From contig NW_008806277.1 in the NCBI RefSeq assembly GCF_000400465.1, positions 248,001 through 312,000 on the forward strand: DNA of 64,000 bases. The letters are read 5' to 3'. Positions within the stretch are counted from its first letter, which is position 1. Each line of letters opens with the position of its first letter. Shown one piece after another: positions 1-11,666 of the stretch. The notes below the pieces were generated by a model. It was not told the origin of the DNA, searched no databases, and was given only the letters and a program-made list of their open reading frames with translations. Both the position numbers and the translations under genes were made by a program. The DNA is from Wallemia ichthyophaga EXF-994. Its lineage: Eukaryota > Basidiomycota > Wallemiomycetes > Wallemiales > Wallemiaceae.

Positions 1-263
1 TGCTGTCCAAGACCAATTAGACTGTACTTTTCTTTTGAATATAATGACTTGTTCATTTCTTAGATCCCTAACTGCGGTGATTAGTCTGATACAGATTTCA
101 ATTTAGTTAATGAAAACAATTTGACAATAGCCCTTATCTTCTCGCTCAGACCCTTTTTGAGAGATAACAAAGGAAACGTAGCAGTAAACAAACCTTTATT
201 ATTAAAATTTACAGCCCTATCCACCTGTAGAACTCAAATAAATATGATTAACACCCATTTCTT

Positions 264-1028
264 ATGTTCGTAAAAGTTTTCATCGCTGTATCTGTCGGTA
301 GGTGTACTGTTGGAGGTGTTTTATTGACTACAAAACACCTACTAAAGCCTCAACCGTCTTCGCTGCTCCAATTGCATGCTCTGCCTCCTTCAATTCGATC
401 GTCCAAGGAATCGGCTAGAACCCAGACTTCTACTTCGGCTCTCAACCCTTAAGTGCGAATACTCAAGACTTACAGCTAAAAGCTGATCATATTTCTCAAG
501 TTGCGTTTACAATCGCGCGTTTAATCACGCGTTTCACTGACAAACGACGCGACTCTGGTGATCAAACAATTGACTTGGTTCTTCAAGTAAACTAACGAGC
601 AAATCTCTGCTCATGGTACTGAAACTTGTGGTGTTACCCAAAGATGCTTAAAAGTACTTTTCTGAAGATATTTAGGTATTTTCGACCACCTCACACTAAA
701 ACTCAAGATTGTGGTCGGTGAAGATCTAGTTTTGCCATCCGTGTTCTAGCCAATGGATAACGAAATCGAAGCGACGATTTTTGGTGTATAGTCAGACGTT
801 ACCAACATTCAACAAATCATAAATGGCGCTCTGAACGACCTGGGTTTTGGTGATGTTGCCAGCCCACTGGAGAAGACGCTGAACGACAAATTTCCAGGGC
901 TTCTAAACTTAAATGGCAATAAGCTCAACAAGGTTCTTGAAGGCGTGTCCTTTGTTGGTGACCATTTGTTATCGATTGAATTGTGGATAGTCGGGATGAC
1001 TGGGGCAAAATCAGTCACGCTAATGTAA
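264..1028 (+). pseudogene. decayed secreted-protein gene (HsbA-like?)
   Basis: The start encodes a convincing signal peptide (MFVKVFIAVSV, then ASTVFAAPIACSA) once a normal 50-nt intron at 298-347 is removed (donor GTAGGT, acceptor AAAG). The frame then meets TAG at 416-418. Beyond it the same frame stays open and coding-looking (NPDFYFGSQPLSANTQ, KADHISQVAFTIARLI) as far as a TAA near 592. A shifted frame then gives LTSKSLLMVLKLVVLP, and a further open block at 792-1028 reads LNDLGFGDVASPLEKTLNDK and LLNLNGNKLNKVLEGV. Small size, signal peptide and repeated short amphipathic helices resemble fungal hydrophobic-surface-binding (HsbA-like) secreted proteins, but that family assignment is a guess. 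Several stops and frame changes make a pseudogene the simplest reading; an undetected complex exon structure is the alternative. Confidence 0.5.
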
Positions 1029-1521
1029 TTAATTGAATGACATGTAACGATAACCGCCAATTTACTTGGCAAATTGTGACACTTGATCAGCACCGATGGT
1101 CGTGTCTAGGTACGAGGCCTGACATTTTGAGGATTGCACGTCGATCAAGTTGAAGATAATGGAAGGCAATGACTGATAGCTGCAGTCTATGCTTATTTTT
1201 ATTAGCCTGCAGATAAAAGTGGAGGTCTGTCATAGTCTCAGGCGTGTGGGTGTCATTAAGGGATGTCCGCGGGTGCTTTCAGGGAGCAGTATAAATGAAA
1301 AGCGGCTAAATGTGTCAAAGAAAAGACTTTAGCTTCTTAAAATTCTCTGTAAAACCTATGGACGATGTTGAGCAAAGCCACACTCAGCCAAAAGAAGGAA
1401 TGTGGATGAGATTTAATATGTGTGCCAATCGAATCAAATGTATAATCACTCACAATACATCTCCACCCTTACTGCTCTTTATCGTAATTTCCCGACTTCG
1501 TCTTCTCGCCCGTTCATCACT
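1029..1521. other. intergenic, no gene seen
   Basis: No open frame of interest. A TATAAATG-like stretch near 1290 and the lead-in to the mS35 gene are the only notable points. An open frame runs into the mS35 start from about 1420, but its residues look non-coding and I treat it as 5' leader. Confidence 0.5.
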
Positions 1522-2331
1522 ATGATAAAGAACTTGCGCTGCTTTGGTACATCTTGCAGGACGCAGGCTGTGCTTGGTCCGAAAGGAGCGCAAAATCAAG
1601 TTTATCGCTGGGAGAGCTCCAAGCCAGACGATAGCGCAACTCCAAAGCTTGAGATTGAGAGTAAGCGGAGATGGCTGGCATATATGCGCATGGAAGAGTT
1701 TGAGCTGCCAAAGCTAGAGAGTGCGTTGTTTCATGTTATAGAATACCTCTGACATGCATTAGAATACAAAAAGGAATTCGTACCGCCAGCCGACGACCAA
1801 GTTGTAAAGGTGAGGACACTCGAATATCTCAATCAAAAGCCACACCCAGCATCCGTGAAATCTGTCATTTCCGTTAAAATCAAAGATCTTCCTCTCACGG
1901 ATGGATCGTGTAAGCACAAGGCTAAACTTCTCGCAGGCCCTCGCTGGTCAGGGCCACAATCAAGCATATTAAATGGCAAACTTATAGAAGATATTGACGG
2001 TGAGGTTAAGATAAGCTCAGAAAATTTCCCACATAGGGCACAGAATGTCAGATGGTGCTCTGACAAGCTGCAGTTACTGATAAAGGAGTCAAACGTGAGC
2101 AGCCAGTTCGAAGGCGTCCACTCGCTAACAAGACTTTTACAGGATAAAAGCTACAACTTTGATGACATTCCTTTAGATACTCGTCACGTTATTCGCAGAA
2201 TCCGCAAGTCAAGGCGTGGTGGACATAAGATGGAGAACTTGGCAGGTGCGCAGCAGGGGCGTAGGCCGACAAAGTATGATATGCCGGAGGAGTGGATTGA
2301 AGAGGCCAAATTAGCGTTATCACAAAAGTGA
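1522..2331 (+). CDS. RSM24: mitochondrial ribosomal protein mS35 (RSM24 type)
   Basis: Two exons, 1522-1720 and 1763-2331, give 255 aa. The intron has a GTGCGT donor, a CTGAC branch site and a TTAG acceptor. The N-terminus (MIKNLRCFGTSCRTQAVL) is basic and lacks acidic residues, as expected for a mitochondrial import signal. The central block LLAGPRWSG, then VKISSENFPHRAQNVRW and SDKLQLLIKES, matches the conserved domain of the mitochondrial S24/S35 family, a small-subunit protein of the mitochondrial ribosome. The basic RIRKSRRGGHK segment near residue 212 would suit rRNA contact. I chose the ATG at 1522 because it begins the presequence; an in-frame ATG at 1420 exists but its extra residues look random. 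Confidence 0.85.
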
Positions 2332-2592
2332 TGTCGTAGAGAATGTGATATGTTTTTACCAAAAAAAAAGATCACGAGAAAGAGAGCTGTGTTAATGATC
2401 ATATCTATACTGGTATTCCTATAATGAAGAGTTCCTAAAACATTTAATGTGTATGCATGTCCGAAAATGTCTCCAAGGTGACATTTCTGTCTTTGAATGC
2501 TTTGAAGATGGGGATTGAGTATGGAATGCAGATTCCGATCTTTATTCAATTTAAAGAATTGTAAGTAGCAGTGCTCTTAAACAACAATTACA

Positions 2593-3598
2593 ATGACCAA
2601 CATGATTCTCTCACCTCCAGCAACGCCTATGTTCACCGAGATGAAGGACACTCCAGAGAACTTGTCTTCGTTTGTGCAGACATTCGTTGCATCAACGTTC
2701 CCTCCATCCAAGAAGCAGATGCAGACAAACATATACACACCACCCGCCTCTCCAATGTCACCGCAATTCAACCAAGGTCCACACTCTGAGCTTCAAGACT
2801 TTGCATACTATATAATAACGCGTGCTGAGCTCTGCACAGAAGCAGCGCTATGCGCATTGGCTCTGTTAGCACGTCTTCGCAGAAGATTGCCTCGCGCAAG
2901 AGCTGAATCAGGTCCAAGACTCTTCCTTGCCGCTATGATTGTCGCATCCAAGGGACTCTTCGATATCGCATACAATAACCCTGGATGGTATGAAATAGCT
3001 GCAGGCTGTCCTGCTATTGAAGCAGACTTTGCCTTGGCAGACATTAACTTGAGTAAGTTAAATTTTTACAAATTGCGACTAAATTGACGAATCATTAGTG
3101 GAGCGCCAGCTGCTAGCACACTTGGATTATCGTGTTGCCGTATTTGGTGATGAAATTCTCGCTTTACGTAGAATATACACCACTGGATCAGTACAGCAAC
3201 CATTGGTGAAATCGCAATCTACCAACACGTCAATCAACAGCCTCATCACGCCACCACCATCACCGCTAGATATGCCATTCTTAGATCAATCACAGTCACA
3301 ATCGCAATCGCAGTCACAATCATTCAATGAACCAGTGCCACCACCACGCCCATACAAGTCACGCGTCAGAAATTCAATTGGAGGTACACAAGATATTCAG
3401 CAATATCAAACATTCGCTGAGCCAATGACAATTTATGCGAGAAGACCGCGTGCAGTACCACTGCCACCACTGTTGCCTGTTCAATCGAGCGCATGTTCAA
3501 TGGAGACAGGACCATTCACAGCACCTATTAATAGCCAAGCACCACAGTATCCTCAGTCATTTGAGAATACAACACGCTCACACCGTCGCTGGCTCTAA
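2593..3598 (+). CDS. PCL-family G1 cyclin
   Basis: Exons 2593-3052 and 3099-3598 give 319 aa. Residues about 70-170 form the cyclin box. The helix-rich stretch ending RLFLAAMIVASKGLFD is the hallmark of Pho85-type cyclins (PCL1/2 group), and LMERQLLAHLDYRVAVF, which spans the splice junction, is the second conserved block. The protein should bind and activate the Pho85/CDK5-like kinase and act in G1 and cell polarity. The N-terminus has SPPATP and PPASPMSP motifs typical of CDK-phosphorylated tails. The C-terminus is low complexity with a Gln-Ser run near residue 215-225. It lies between the mS35 and RAD57 genes, all on the same strand. Confidence 0.85.
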
Positions 3599-3791
3599 AT
3601 GAGACACGAGAACAACAACGACATTCACGGACACTCAGCTTTCTTAAATTATCAAATGACATACCCACGGCAAATACTGTAAATCAATTTTAATCGGATT
3701 CCAAAAAGTAGAATACATTCTTTTTAATAATTTCTATATAAAATAACGCTTGTGTGTTTACAATCAACTCGACGCGACGTGAACAAATGAA

Positions 3792-5213
3792 ATGTCGAAG
3801 TCGCTGCAAGATCTAGACGTTCTCTCGCATGTTCTTAAGCAGAGATTGCTAAAAGGTTGATCCCTTCTCATCGCGTTTCGGTGGCAATCGATTAACGTCA
3901 TTTGCAGCTGATCTAATTGACCCTTTTGAAGTTTTGGTTATGGACACTGGCAATTTATCAAAGAGGCTAAATATGTCTGCTTCAGAATGTCAAAAACTCA
4001 TCGACGTCGTTGCGCTTGGTGCTTTTCCTGATGTAGAGGATTGGACAAGTCGATTTAATTCGATGGACAGTTTCACGAGCGGTGACAGCGCGATAGATGA
4101 TGTACTTGGTGGTGGTATACGCGAGCAGTCTCTACTTGAGATAGTTGGAGCATCGTAAGTGGATTTGGTGTAATTGCACACACCCACTTAAATACCGTCT
4201 ACAGCTCCGTTGGCAAGTCGCAGCTAACAATGCAATCTCTCGTTACAGTTCAGCTGCCTTTCGAAGAAGGTGGTTTGGACGCACGCGCAATACTGATACA
4301 CGCAAGTAAGGCACCGCCAACAGAACGGCTGAGTACAATCGCGCGTACATATTTTCCAGAATCGCATCCGAACGATATTCTATCAAACATATCTCTTCTC
4401 CATGTGAGGGATTTTCAGTGTTTGCAGCACGCGTTAGATTTTTTCATACCGCGATTTTTGGTAGACGGAACAAAAAGCAAACCAGTCAGATTGATTGCAG
4501 TAGATTCTCTCGGAGAGCTTAGTAGGCAATTTGATTCGAATGCGCATGGACTCGCGCAGAGGAATGCATCGCTGTTGCGAGTAGTTGATAGCTGTAAGCG
4601 ACTTATACACAAGTACAGACTATCGCTCGTTGTTGTGAATGGAGTCAGTGAGGCTATACAAGAAAATCAGATAGCGACGATGAATAGCTATGGTGTTCAG
4701 TCGCGTGCTTTCTCTGGACAGTCTGTACATAGCACCAAACAAGCCCAATTGGGATTAATATGGGCACACAACGTTCAAACGCGCTTGATGCTGGTAAGGA
4801 CGCTGCGAAAAGTCCATGTGAAGGTAACGGAGTCAGAGATAAGGATGAGTTCAACAGCAAATGGCGAAGCTGAAGCACGACTACCTATGCCACCAAAGGT
4901 AGAAGAAAGTGTAATGAATATTGATAGGCGGTTCAAGAAACCTCGCAAAGATGAAACATTTGCTGTGCACAAGCGCAGAGCTCACGTCGTATACTCAACA
5001 TACCTGAGTGGAGGAAAGTGCGAGTTTTATATACTCCCAATTGGAGTAAGGTCGGTAGAAATGACAAGACCAGATAGAAGAAAAGGATCACCAGTTCCAA
5101 CATGCGCTCTCACACCGGCAATCAGTCAGTCGCATACGCAATCGATAGATGACGATGAAGCAAAGATCTGGGCATCGATATCGTTCAGTGATGGGGACGA
5201 GGAGGATCTTTAG
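3792..5213 (+). CDS. RAD57: RAD57-like RAD51 paralogue
   Basis: Exons 3792-3855, 3908-4154 and 4205-5213 give 439 aa, close to yeast Rad57 (460). The N-terminus carries a short helix-hairpin-helix-like region (NMSASECQKLIDVVALGAFP). The RecA core starts at TSGDSAIDDVLGGGI. The Walker A motif GASSVGKS lies at residues 102-109 and is created only after splicing out intron 2. Walker B is LIAVDSLGE near residue 204. Rad57 pairs with Rad55 and helps load Rad51 on single-stranded DNA in homologous recombination. The C-terminal 60 residues are family-variable and end in an acidic tail. XRCC3-like is another name for the same group. Confidence 0.87.
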
Positions 5214-5272
5214 CATAGATTAATATAAAAATGTAAATTATTGAGCATTGTTGATAACACTCAGTCATCATC

Positions 5273-6497
5273 ATGTATAAACTGAAAAACACGCTAGCGG
5301 GGCATAAGAGGAGTGTAAATAGGGCAAGATTTAGTAACAGTGGCAAATATCTCGCGTCAGCGGGTGTGTAAAAGGTTTAAGTATCACCTACCAACCTAAT
5401 GCTCAACAAGGCGCAGATAAAACTGTGAAAGTTTGGAATATAGAGAAAGGGTTTTTACTAGAGAATTTTGAAGAACACGAGGATGGGGTGAATGACGTTT
5501 GCTGGTCATCGAATGATAGATATATCGCTAGTGGATCTGATGATAGATCAATAATACTGTGGTCGATAGAAGGCGTAAGAAACAAGGATCACGCCGTAAA
5601 AGTACTCAAAGGACACACAAATTATGTCTTGTGCGTTTGTTACAATCCACAGTGCAATCTATTAGCAAGTGGATCTTTTGACGAGACAGTGAGAATTTGG
5701 GATGTGCTGAGAGGTATGCTAACTGTTATTAACGTGTTAATTTAAATTATAAGCAGGAAAATGTTTGAGAACTATATCAGCACATTCAGATCCAGTAACA
5801 TCGATAGACTTTAGCAATGATAGCTCGTATATAGCTAGCTGCTCGATGGATGGACTGATGTAGGGGTTTGCTAGTGTCTCGTGGCATAGCTCGTGACGTG
5901 GGTAGCTAACACATTCTGTCAGACGTATATGGGATATTTGGTCAGGACAATGCTTGAAGACATTAGTCGATGAGTCAAACAAACAAGCGACATTTTTAAA
6001 ATTCTCACCCAACTCTCAATACCTCTTAAGCGCATCATTAGATCATATGGTGAAACTATGGGCATATGCTAGTAAAGAACGACCTATTCGAACATACACA
6101 GGACACGATAATAGCATTTACGCACAGTCGATTGATTTCGGCTACTTTAAGGAGAAGAGGTGTGTCATTGCTGGTTCTGAGGATGGCAAGGTGTTTGTTT
6201 GGGATTTGCAGACAAAGGAGGTTTTGCACAGTTTTACTGCACATAAAGGTGGGTGTGATATAATATAGTGATCAAGGCATTATTGACAAAGTAGACGCCG
6301 TTATTAACGTTGATTCACATTCACGATTACCACTGATATGCAGCTGCTCATTGGAAAAAGAGTGAGTGGGTATTCAACGTTAATCAAAACTAACTTGAAC
6401 CAGTCTGACAATAAAGATTTGGGAGTATGTACCAGGTGATACTGAAATGATTGAAGATAGTAATGTACCATCGAATGAAGTTATGAATGATGATTGA
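5273..6497 (+). CDS. SWD3: SWD3/WDR5, COMPASS WD40 subunit
   Basis: Six exons (5273-5363, 5411-5713, 5757-5859, 5923-6248, 6295-6361, 6404-6497) give 327 aa made almost wholly of seven WD40 blades. Visible repeat signatures include LAGHKRSVNRARFS, DKTVKVWNIE, LKGHTNYVLCV, FDETVRIWDVL, SAHSDPVTSIDFS, GLIRIWDIW, HMVKLWAY and, last, KDLTIKIWEYV. Order and spacing match WDR5/Swd3, the scaffold of the Set1/COMPASS histone H3K4 methyltransferase. The start of exon 5 could also be 6292 (one extra Val); I prefer 6295 because it gives HKDAVINV, like the HTDVVI of WDR5. It converges on VMA5 with 50 bp between stop codons. Confidence 0.88.
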
Positions 6498-6547
6498 AAT
6501 GGTATCACATTGAGAATACAATTGAGTCAAATGAAATGCAAGTTGAG

Positions 6548-7807
6548 CTAATCATTTCTAGGACAATCCAAAGCGAAGAGTGGGAAGGGATAGATATCTT
6601 GATCGAGTAGACCGGCATACTCACCACTAATATTGACATCGCCAGATTTATCATTGACTTTGTTAGCTAGTGATGGAGATAGATGAGCAAAATGTTGGAT
6701 GAGGGGAGGTAAAAGCTTGTTGGAAGACTTTTCGTCTAAATCTATGACAACATATAAGTAGTCTGTTGGTAAACCATATCTCAGGACAGATTCGATGTAT
6801 AATCTGAGGAATTTAATATGAGCCAGAGCTTGGAATGTTTCAGAGAAGACGACTTTTAGTAGTTGAGTGAACTTTTTGTATTGGAATTTTTCTTTATCGC
6901 GGGCGTCTTGAAGTTGTTTTGATGACTCTTGTCCTAATGAGGGGTCGAATTGAAATTCACGAACAATGAACCTGTTTTCGCGACAAGCTTGAGAGAAGTC
7001 TTGCTTATACTTGCGGAAAACAGAAACATTAACAAGGGCAAATTCACTGTCTGTCGTAATAACGCTGTGGGGGAGGGTGTAAGAAGGTGAGAGTGAATTG
7101 AAGATGGTAGAACCTACTTGGATGATCTGGGTACAACCATCTTGCCCATTCTTTCATAAGAATTAAACCAATCTTTGAGGTTATTTCTGTTATTGACGTT
7201 AGAAAGTGGATAGGCACGGCAACGCAGCAACTTGCAAAGGGACAGCAATGAATAGAGATTGTAGAAATTCAGAATCAACGACATGAGATTGAGAAATGAT
7301 ACCAGCTAAGGATTTAGTTGAGAGATTGCCTAATTGTTTACGTTCAAGTTGGTTGAGAGAGCCTTTCGCGATTTGATAGTCTTGTTGATGATTTTTAAAG
7401 TCTAAATTATGAGAGTTGACGTTGTTTACGATGGCATGAGAAATATCAAATAGATTAGAATTATTGCGTTTGTATTTATAGTTATTCCATTTGAAATCGT
7501 TTAGGTATTCCTTCGGAGGGATTTGATCAATGGATAAAGAACTTGTGACGTTTAAGCTATCGGAAGACTCCAAGTAATTTTGAAGGAAAGAAGAAATGTG
7601 ATGATCGAGTTGATCAAGCTGTTCAGACAAAGAAATGGAAGCAGCTAAAGAGCTATATTTGAATGCAGGTAACTCAATCGTATGGATTGAAGTCGAAGGG
7701 TTTTGAATAGAGTTTGATTTTATAATGGCAGCCTTTAAATTTGAAATTAAATTAAATTTGTTTTCGTTCTTGATTGGAATTGAAATTAAATAAAATAAAT
7801 CCTTCAT
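6548..7807 (-). CDS. VMA5: V-ATPase V1 subunit C
   Basis: Three exons in transcription order, 7807-7236, 7186-7118 and 7064-6548, give 385 aa, the normal size for the family. Recognisable blocks are DLFYLISIPIKNENKF at the start, LAASISLSEQLDQLDHHIS, then LNQLERKQLGNLSTKSLAGI, VVDSEFLQSLFIAVPL, and MVVPRSSNVITTDSEFAL, with FVALDCP-like FALDCP near the end. Subunit C bridges the V1 and V0 sectors and leaves when the pump disassembles. The first intron (7187-7235) begins with GCAAGT instead of GT: a GT donor at the same place gives an immediate stop, whereas the GC donor restores VPLNNLKDW, as the family requires. It is divergent with TMA16 over 130 bp. Confidence 0.88.
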
Positions 7808-7937
7808 GGTGGTTGTGGATGTGGTGGGTGTGCATGATACAAGGTTCACAAGTACAATCAAGGGGTAATATAAAATGTAATTAATACTGCTATACGCATA
7901 CACACACACCAACTAAACTCACAGGGCTAAACTCACA

Positions 7938-8591
7938 ATGAAAAAGATTAAAAACCGCGAATCAATCCACCCAGGTTCACGTAAGGCTGAGCAAGTTACA
8001 AGGGTAAACCTGCGTTTGAATAAGCTGGATCAGAAGAAAAAGGCTTTGAATACTGATAAGAGTAACAAGATGGCTAGGTATCATTACTTGGCAAATAGAA
8101 TATCACAGCTAGAACCACAGCCTACAAGGATAAGCCTGGAAGATCTTCACAGTCTAGTTATACAATACATTGATAGAGATGATGATATTTATAATCAACT
8201 TAAATCTGATAGGGAGATTAGAGATAGTAAGTTAAAGAGATACTCAGGCAAAACAGCTAGAGAGGGTGAAATTGAATCTAGAAAGGAGAGAGAGTTATCA
8301 GAGTTTAATAGTGGATTCGTAGTACCAGATTTAACTGATAATATCACAATGGATTTGTTCAAACAATTTCCAAGTGCTCGTAAAATATCAAAGAAAACAA
8401 AGGGGAAAACTCATTCAAGTCAAGTGAACCAGGATAATTCTGATAATCAACAGCTAGATGAAGATGAATTATCAAAGCATGGATTAGATTTCAATTACCT
8501 CCCCCAGCTAAAGTTGATAAGAGTTTATTCAAATGATAATTCTAGATCTGATTTATTCCAATCTGGCCAGAATCCTATCTATAATAAATAG
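7938..8591 (+). CDS. TMA16: translation machinery-associated protein TMA16
   Basis: Single exon, 217 aa. The N-terminal IHPGSRKAEQVTRVNLR is the signature of the TMA16 family, small basic proteins that associate with pre-60S and mature large ribosomal subunits. The middle is charged and alpha-helical, and the C-terminus has a Gln/Asp-rich patch followed by NYLPQLKLIRVY. The function in ribosome assembly is taken from the family. It lies in a divergent pair with VMA5 and 56 bp upstream of MKT1 on the same strand. Confidence 0.85.
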   Translation: MKKIKNRESIHPGSRKAEQVTRVNLRLNKLDQKKKALNTDKSNKMARYHYLANRISQLEPQPTRISLEDLHSLVIQYIDRDDDIYNQLKSDREIRDSKLKRYSGKTAREGEIESRKERELSEFNSGFVVPDLTDNITMDLFKQFPSARKISKKTKGKTHSSQVNQDNSDNQQLDEDELSKHGLDFNYLPQLKLIRVYSNDNSRSDLFQSGQNPIYNK

Positions 8592-8647
8592 CTTATTTTG
8601 TATTTTAATTTTTATCCCTCTTAAACATCTTCAATCATCAAGTCAAT

Positions 8648-11115
8648 ATGCCCATCAGACAGCTTGAATCTTTCATAAATGAAAAGAAATTAAGTAAATC
8701 CACTTCGCTTTCTTCTTTAAGGGATACAAGATTAGGCATTGAAATGCAAACTTATTTGAATAGGCTGTTTGTAGATCCAAATTCAAAGGAACCTTTAGTC
8801 GCTGCTATGGGTGGTCATCCACTCGCTTTAATGGCTCACATCGAATCCGATCTAAGACTCCTCGAAAAATGGCACATCAAACCAATTTTCATCTTTAACG
8901 GTTTACAGCCTTCCAGAAAAATGAGATCTGGTTATACCGACTCTAGATCAACAATACGCTCAAATGGTTGGTCGGCTTATGAACAAGGTAGAATCGATGA
9001 CTCAATAAATAGCTTCGGTCAAAGGCAAAACATATTTCAACCCGATCTATTACGCCTTATTCATAAACTATTCAGACAACGTCACGTTGACTTTATCACT
9101 GCCCCTTACGTTTCTTGGCCTCAATCTGTATACCTCCTTACTCACCCAAATTCTTACATTCACGCTATTTTTGGTGCAACTGAACACCTCCTTTACCCAC
9201 AAACTGATAAATTAATTACCTCCATCGATTTGAAGAGAGGTTTCTTCAATTGGATTTCAAAGAAATCCTTATTAAACGAGTTAAGATTATCCGATGATCA
9301 ATTCTTTGACGTTGGTTTACTAGCTGGCATTGATATTTGCCCCACTTTCCCTCCTGCAAATCAGCAATTCGATTTCAAGCAAATCGTTGAAACTGTCAGG
9401 CAAGCAAAATCCGGTTGGGTCGCTGTACAAAACTTTATTCAATCTCAACAATCAAATGGTCACGAATCTTCCTATTACGTTGATTCCTATCAAAAAGCTG
9501 TCATCATCTTGAACTTTTCCTTCGTCTTATCAGCTGAGGAAGGTCGCGTTTTACCTTTACCTTTGGCAATTCCCCCTCCATCTCCACAACCTGCTCTCTC
9601 TTCTGCTGATATTCCTTCCGATTTAGCTGACGTTTTCTCACCTCGTCTACCTGATGAGGTTTACTTTCATTTGTGTAGAGGTTTGATCGGTCCTTGGCCT
9701 ATTAACACTCTCGCACAAGGTGGCTTCCAAGAAATGCCTCCATTATGCAATGGCGAGACTCAGGAATACAAAAGCTTCGTTAAGGATTACATTACAGAGT
9801 CTAACTTTGGTCCAAGAGCTGTTGCTATTGCTTTGATTGCTTCTGCTTTACATCCATTTTGGCGTAACAGACAGGTTCATGCTCACTATTACTTCCATAA
9901 CCACTCCACACTCGTACCACACAACTCTTCAACAACTACCGATCTTATAAAGAGAATTGAACATTGGAATGTTCCTTCTCGTGTCATTGAGGATGAATTG
10001 AGGAGACAGAATTCTTCAACTATCGATTTTGCCCTTTGTCTTGGTGCTACAAGTGGTGACAAATTTGCTGAAAGAACTATAACAATCAAGCCATCAAATG
10101 GTCCTGTTTTACATAAGAAGGATGAAATTGTTGCAAATACCATATGGCGGTTTTTGGAATTAAGATCGTACGTATGCACGCTGTTCTAATAGCTAACAAC
10201 CTAACCCGAATGATAGCTTCCTCACACCTCAACACACTCACACACCCTTCGGACGTGCGATGCATAATGCACTCACAGTGTCAAGACTTAATGACAAGTT
10301 CCAAGAGCCACTTGTACTTCTTGTCGAGCTTTTGCGTGCTCGTGTTCTCCATGATCGTCACTTTTCAAATATACAATTCTCAGGTGGTCCATCACTTGGT
10401 AGTGAAGATGATAAGAGAAGTATGCTGTTGATATACCGTACACTCTCCATTGTTCCACTTCATTTCAAAGTCAGTTGAGTGTTAAGTGCGAGTACACACC
10501 CATCTAATACCCTCAATCAGGCAGAGCATTGGTCAGGACCATTATCTAGGGAGCTGCTCGTCTTCAACTCTTTCCACAAGTCACTTTCAAGGTCTTTAAG
10601 AACGCTCGTCGAATCTATCACCATCAACGCCTTCCTCAAGAACAACGCAAAGAGAGCACGTGAAGATTATCTTGATATTGCGCTCTCATTACCATTCCAA
10701 AATGATACCAACACTGGATTTGGTATATTTATTAAGGTGAGTTTGGCTTGGATGTTTTAGTGGAGTGTTATTGACTAAGAATCACAGATTTACTTAGATG
10801 CATTGACAACATTCGCAGAAGGCAGCATTACAGAAGAAAACAAAGACAGTGACTTTGTAAATGAAGCCAAACAGTCAGCTATTGAGGTTTTGGGTGACGC
10901 CATACCCAACGTGAAGAACCCAGAGTCAGAACTTATGCGAGGATTTAGATTTTGGGATGCTGTAGGTGCTTAGATGCTTGCACAACTAACCAACTGACAA
11001 AAAACAGGTTCTTGTTTGTGTGCGCACTCTCAAAGCAGACAAAGCGATTGATATAAAACTGGCTGAATCATTCGAAGGAGCCAACAGCTACCTTGACATG
11101 ATGAGACCAAATTGA
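8648..11115 (+). CDS. MKT1: MKT1 post-transcriptional regulator
   Basis: Five exons (8648-10167, 10217-10469, 10521-10736, 10788-10961, 11008-11115) give 756 aa. The N-terminal third has the fold of XPG/FEN nucleases (IEMQTYLNRLF, then LMAHIESDLRLLEKWHIKP and FIFNGLQPSRKM, later VDFITAPYVSWPQSVYLL and FGATEHLLY), but the usual acidic catalytic clusters are not obvious, as in Mkt1. The C-terminal Mkt1 domain covers about residues 510-750, with PLSRELLVFNSFHKSL and FRFWDAVLVCVRTL. Yeast Mkt1 binds Pbp1 and regulates specific mRNAs such as HO. Intron 4 uses the GTAGGT donor at 10962, giving FWDAV across the junction. Confidence 0.85.
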
Positions 11116-11180
11116 TCAACCAGTTTTATGCAGTTTATACATATGATTGAAATGAAATGAAATTTATTGTGAAAATGTCT

Positions 11181-11550
11181 CTAATTTTCTTTTGATTTGG
11201 CTTCAAGGAACTTTTCAAGGTCAAATGATGGATTCTCAGGGTCAGTGATTACTGTTGAGCTTTAGTGTGTAAATCACATAACTAGGGCAGATTACTCACA
11301 TCCATTGCTACTCTTTGATGGCTTCTTCTCGATCCAAGCTTTACGTGCCTTCTCAATGACTTGTTGGTGGTGCTTCTCAGCCAAGTGCTCCTCCTCTTGT
11401 GCTTGAATCTTATGCACAGAACGCAGGTGTACTGCACCGTATACAACACCCGTGGCAAGTGCTGTCCAGCGAACAACCTAGTAGCGAATTAATGAGCTAA
11501 ATCAACCAAACTAAAACCACAGCGCCCACGTTTTGTGTAACCGATGCCAT
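11181..11550 (-). CDS. TIM11: mitochondrial ATP synthase subunit e
   Basis: Three exons, 11550-11521, 11477-11300 and 11251-11181, give 92 aa. After a short N-terminus (MASVTQNVGA) comes VVRWTALATGVVYGAVHLRS, a single membrane segment with the GxxxG-like small-residue spacing that subunit e uses for dimerisation, then a charged coiled coil (EEEHLAEKHHQQVIEKARKA). The C-terminal LITDPENPSFDLEKFLEAK is typical of fungal homologues. Subunit e sits in the F0 stalk membrane part and is needed for ATP synthase dimers and cristae shape. It is convergent with MKT1, with 65 bp between stops. Confidence 0.85.
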
Positions 11551-11666
11551 CGTCGTTGATCGTTTGAGTTTAAGTGAGTCGATTTAAACGTTGACGCCGG
11601 GAAACTTTTTTCAATCTTGATAAATGCATAAAGAGTAATTAAAATGAGTTTAAAAAATAATTTAAA

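Noticed and set aside
5737..6012. Minus-strand 91-codon ORF inside SWD3
   Set aside because: Overlaps exons 3 and 4 of a well-supported WD40 gene.
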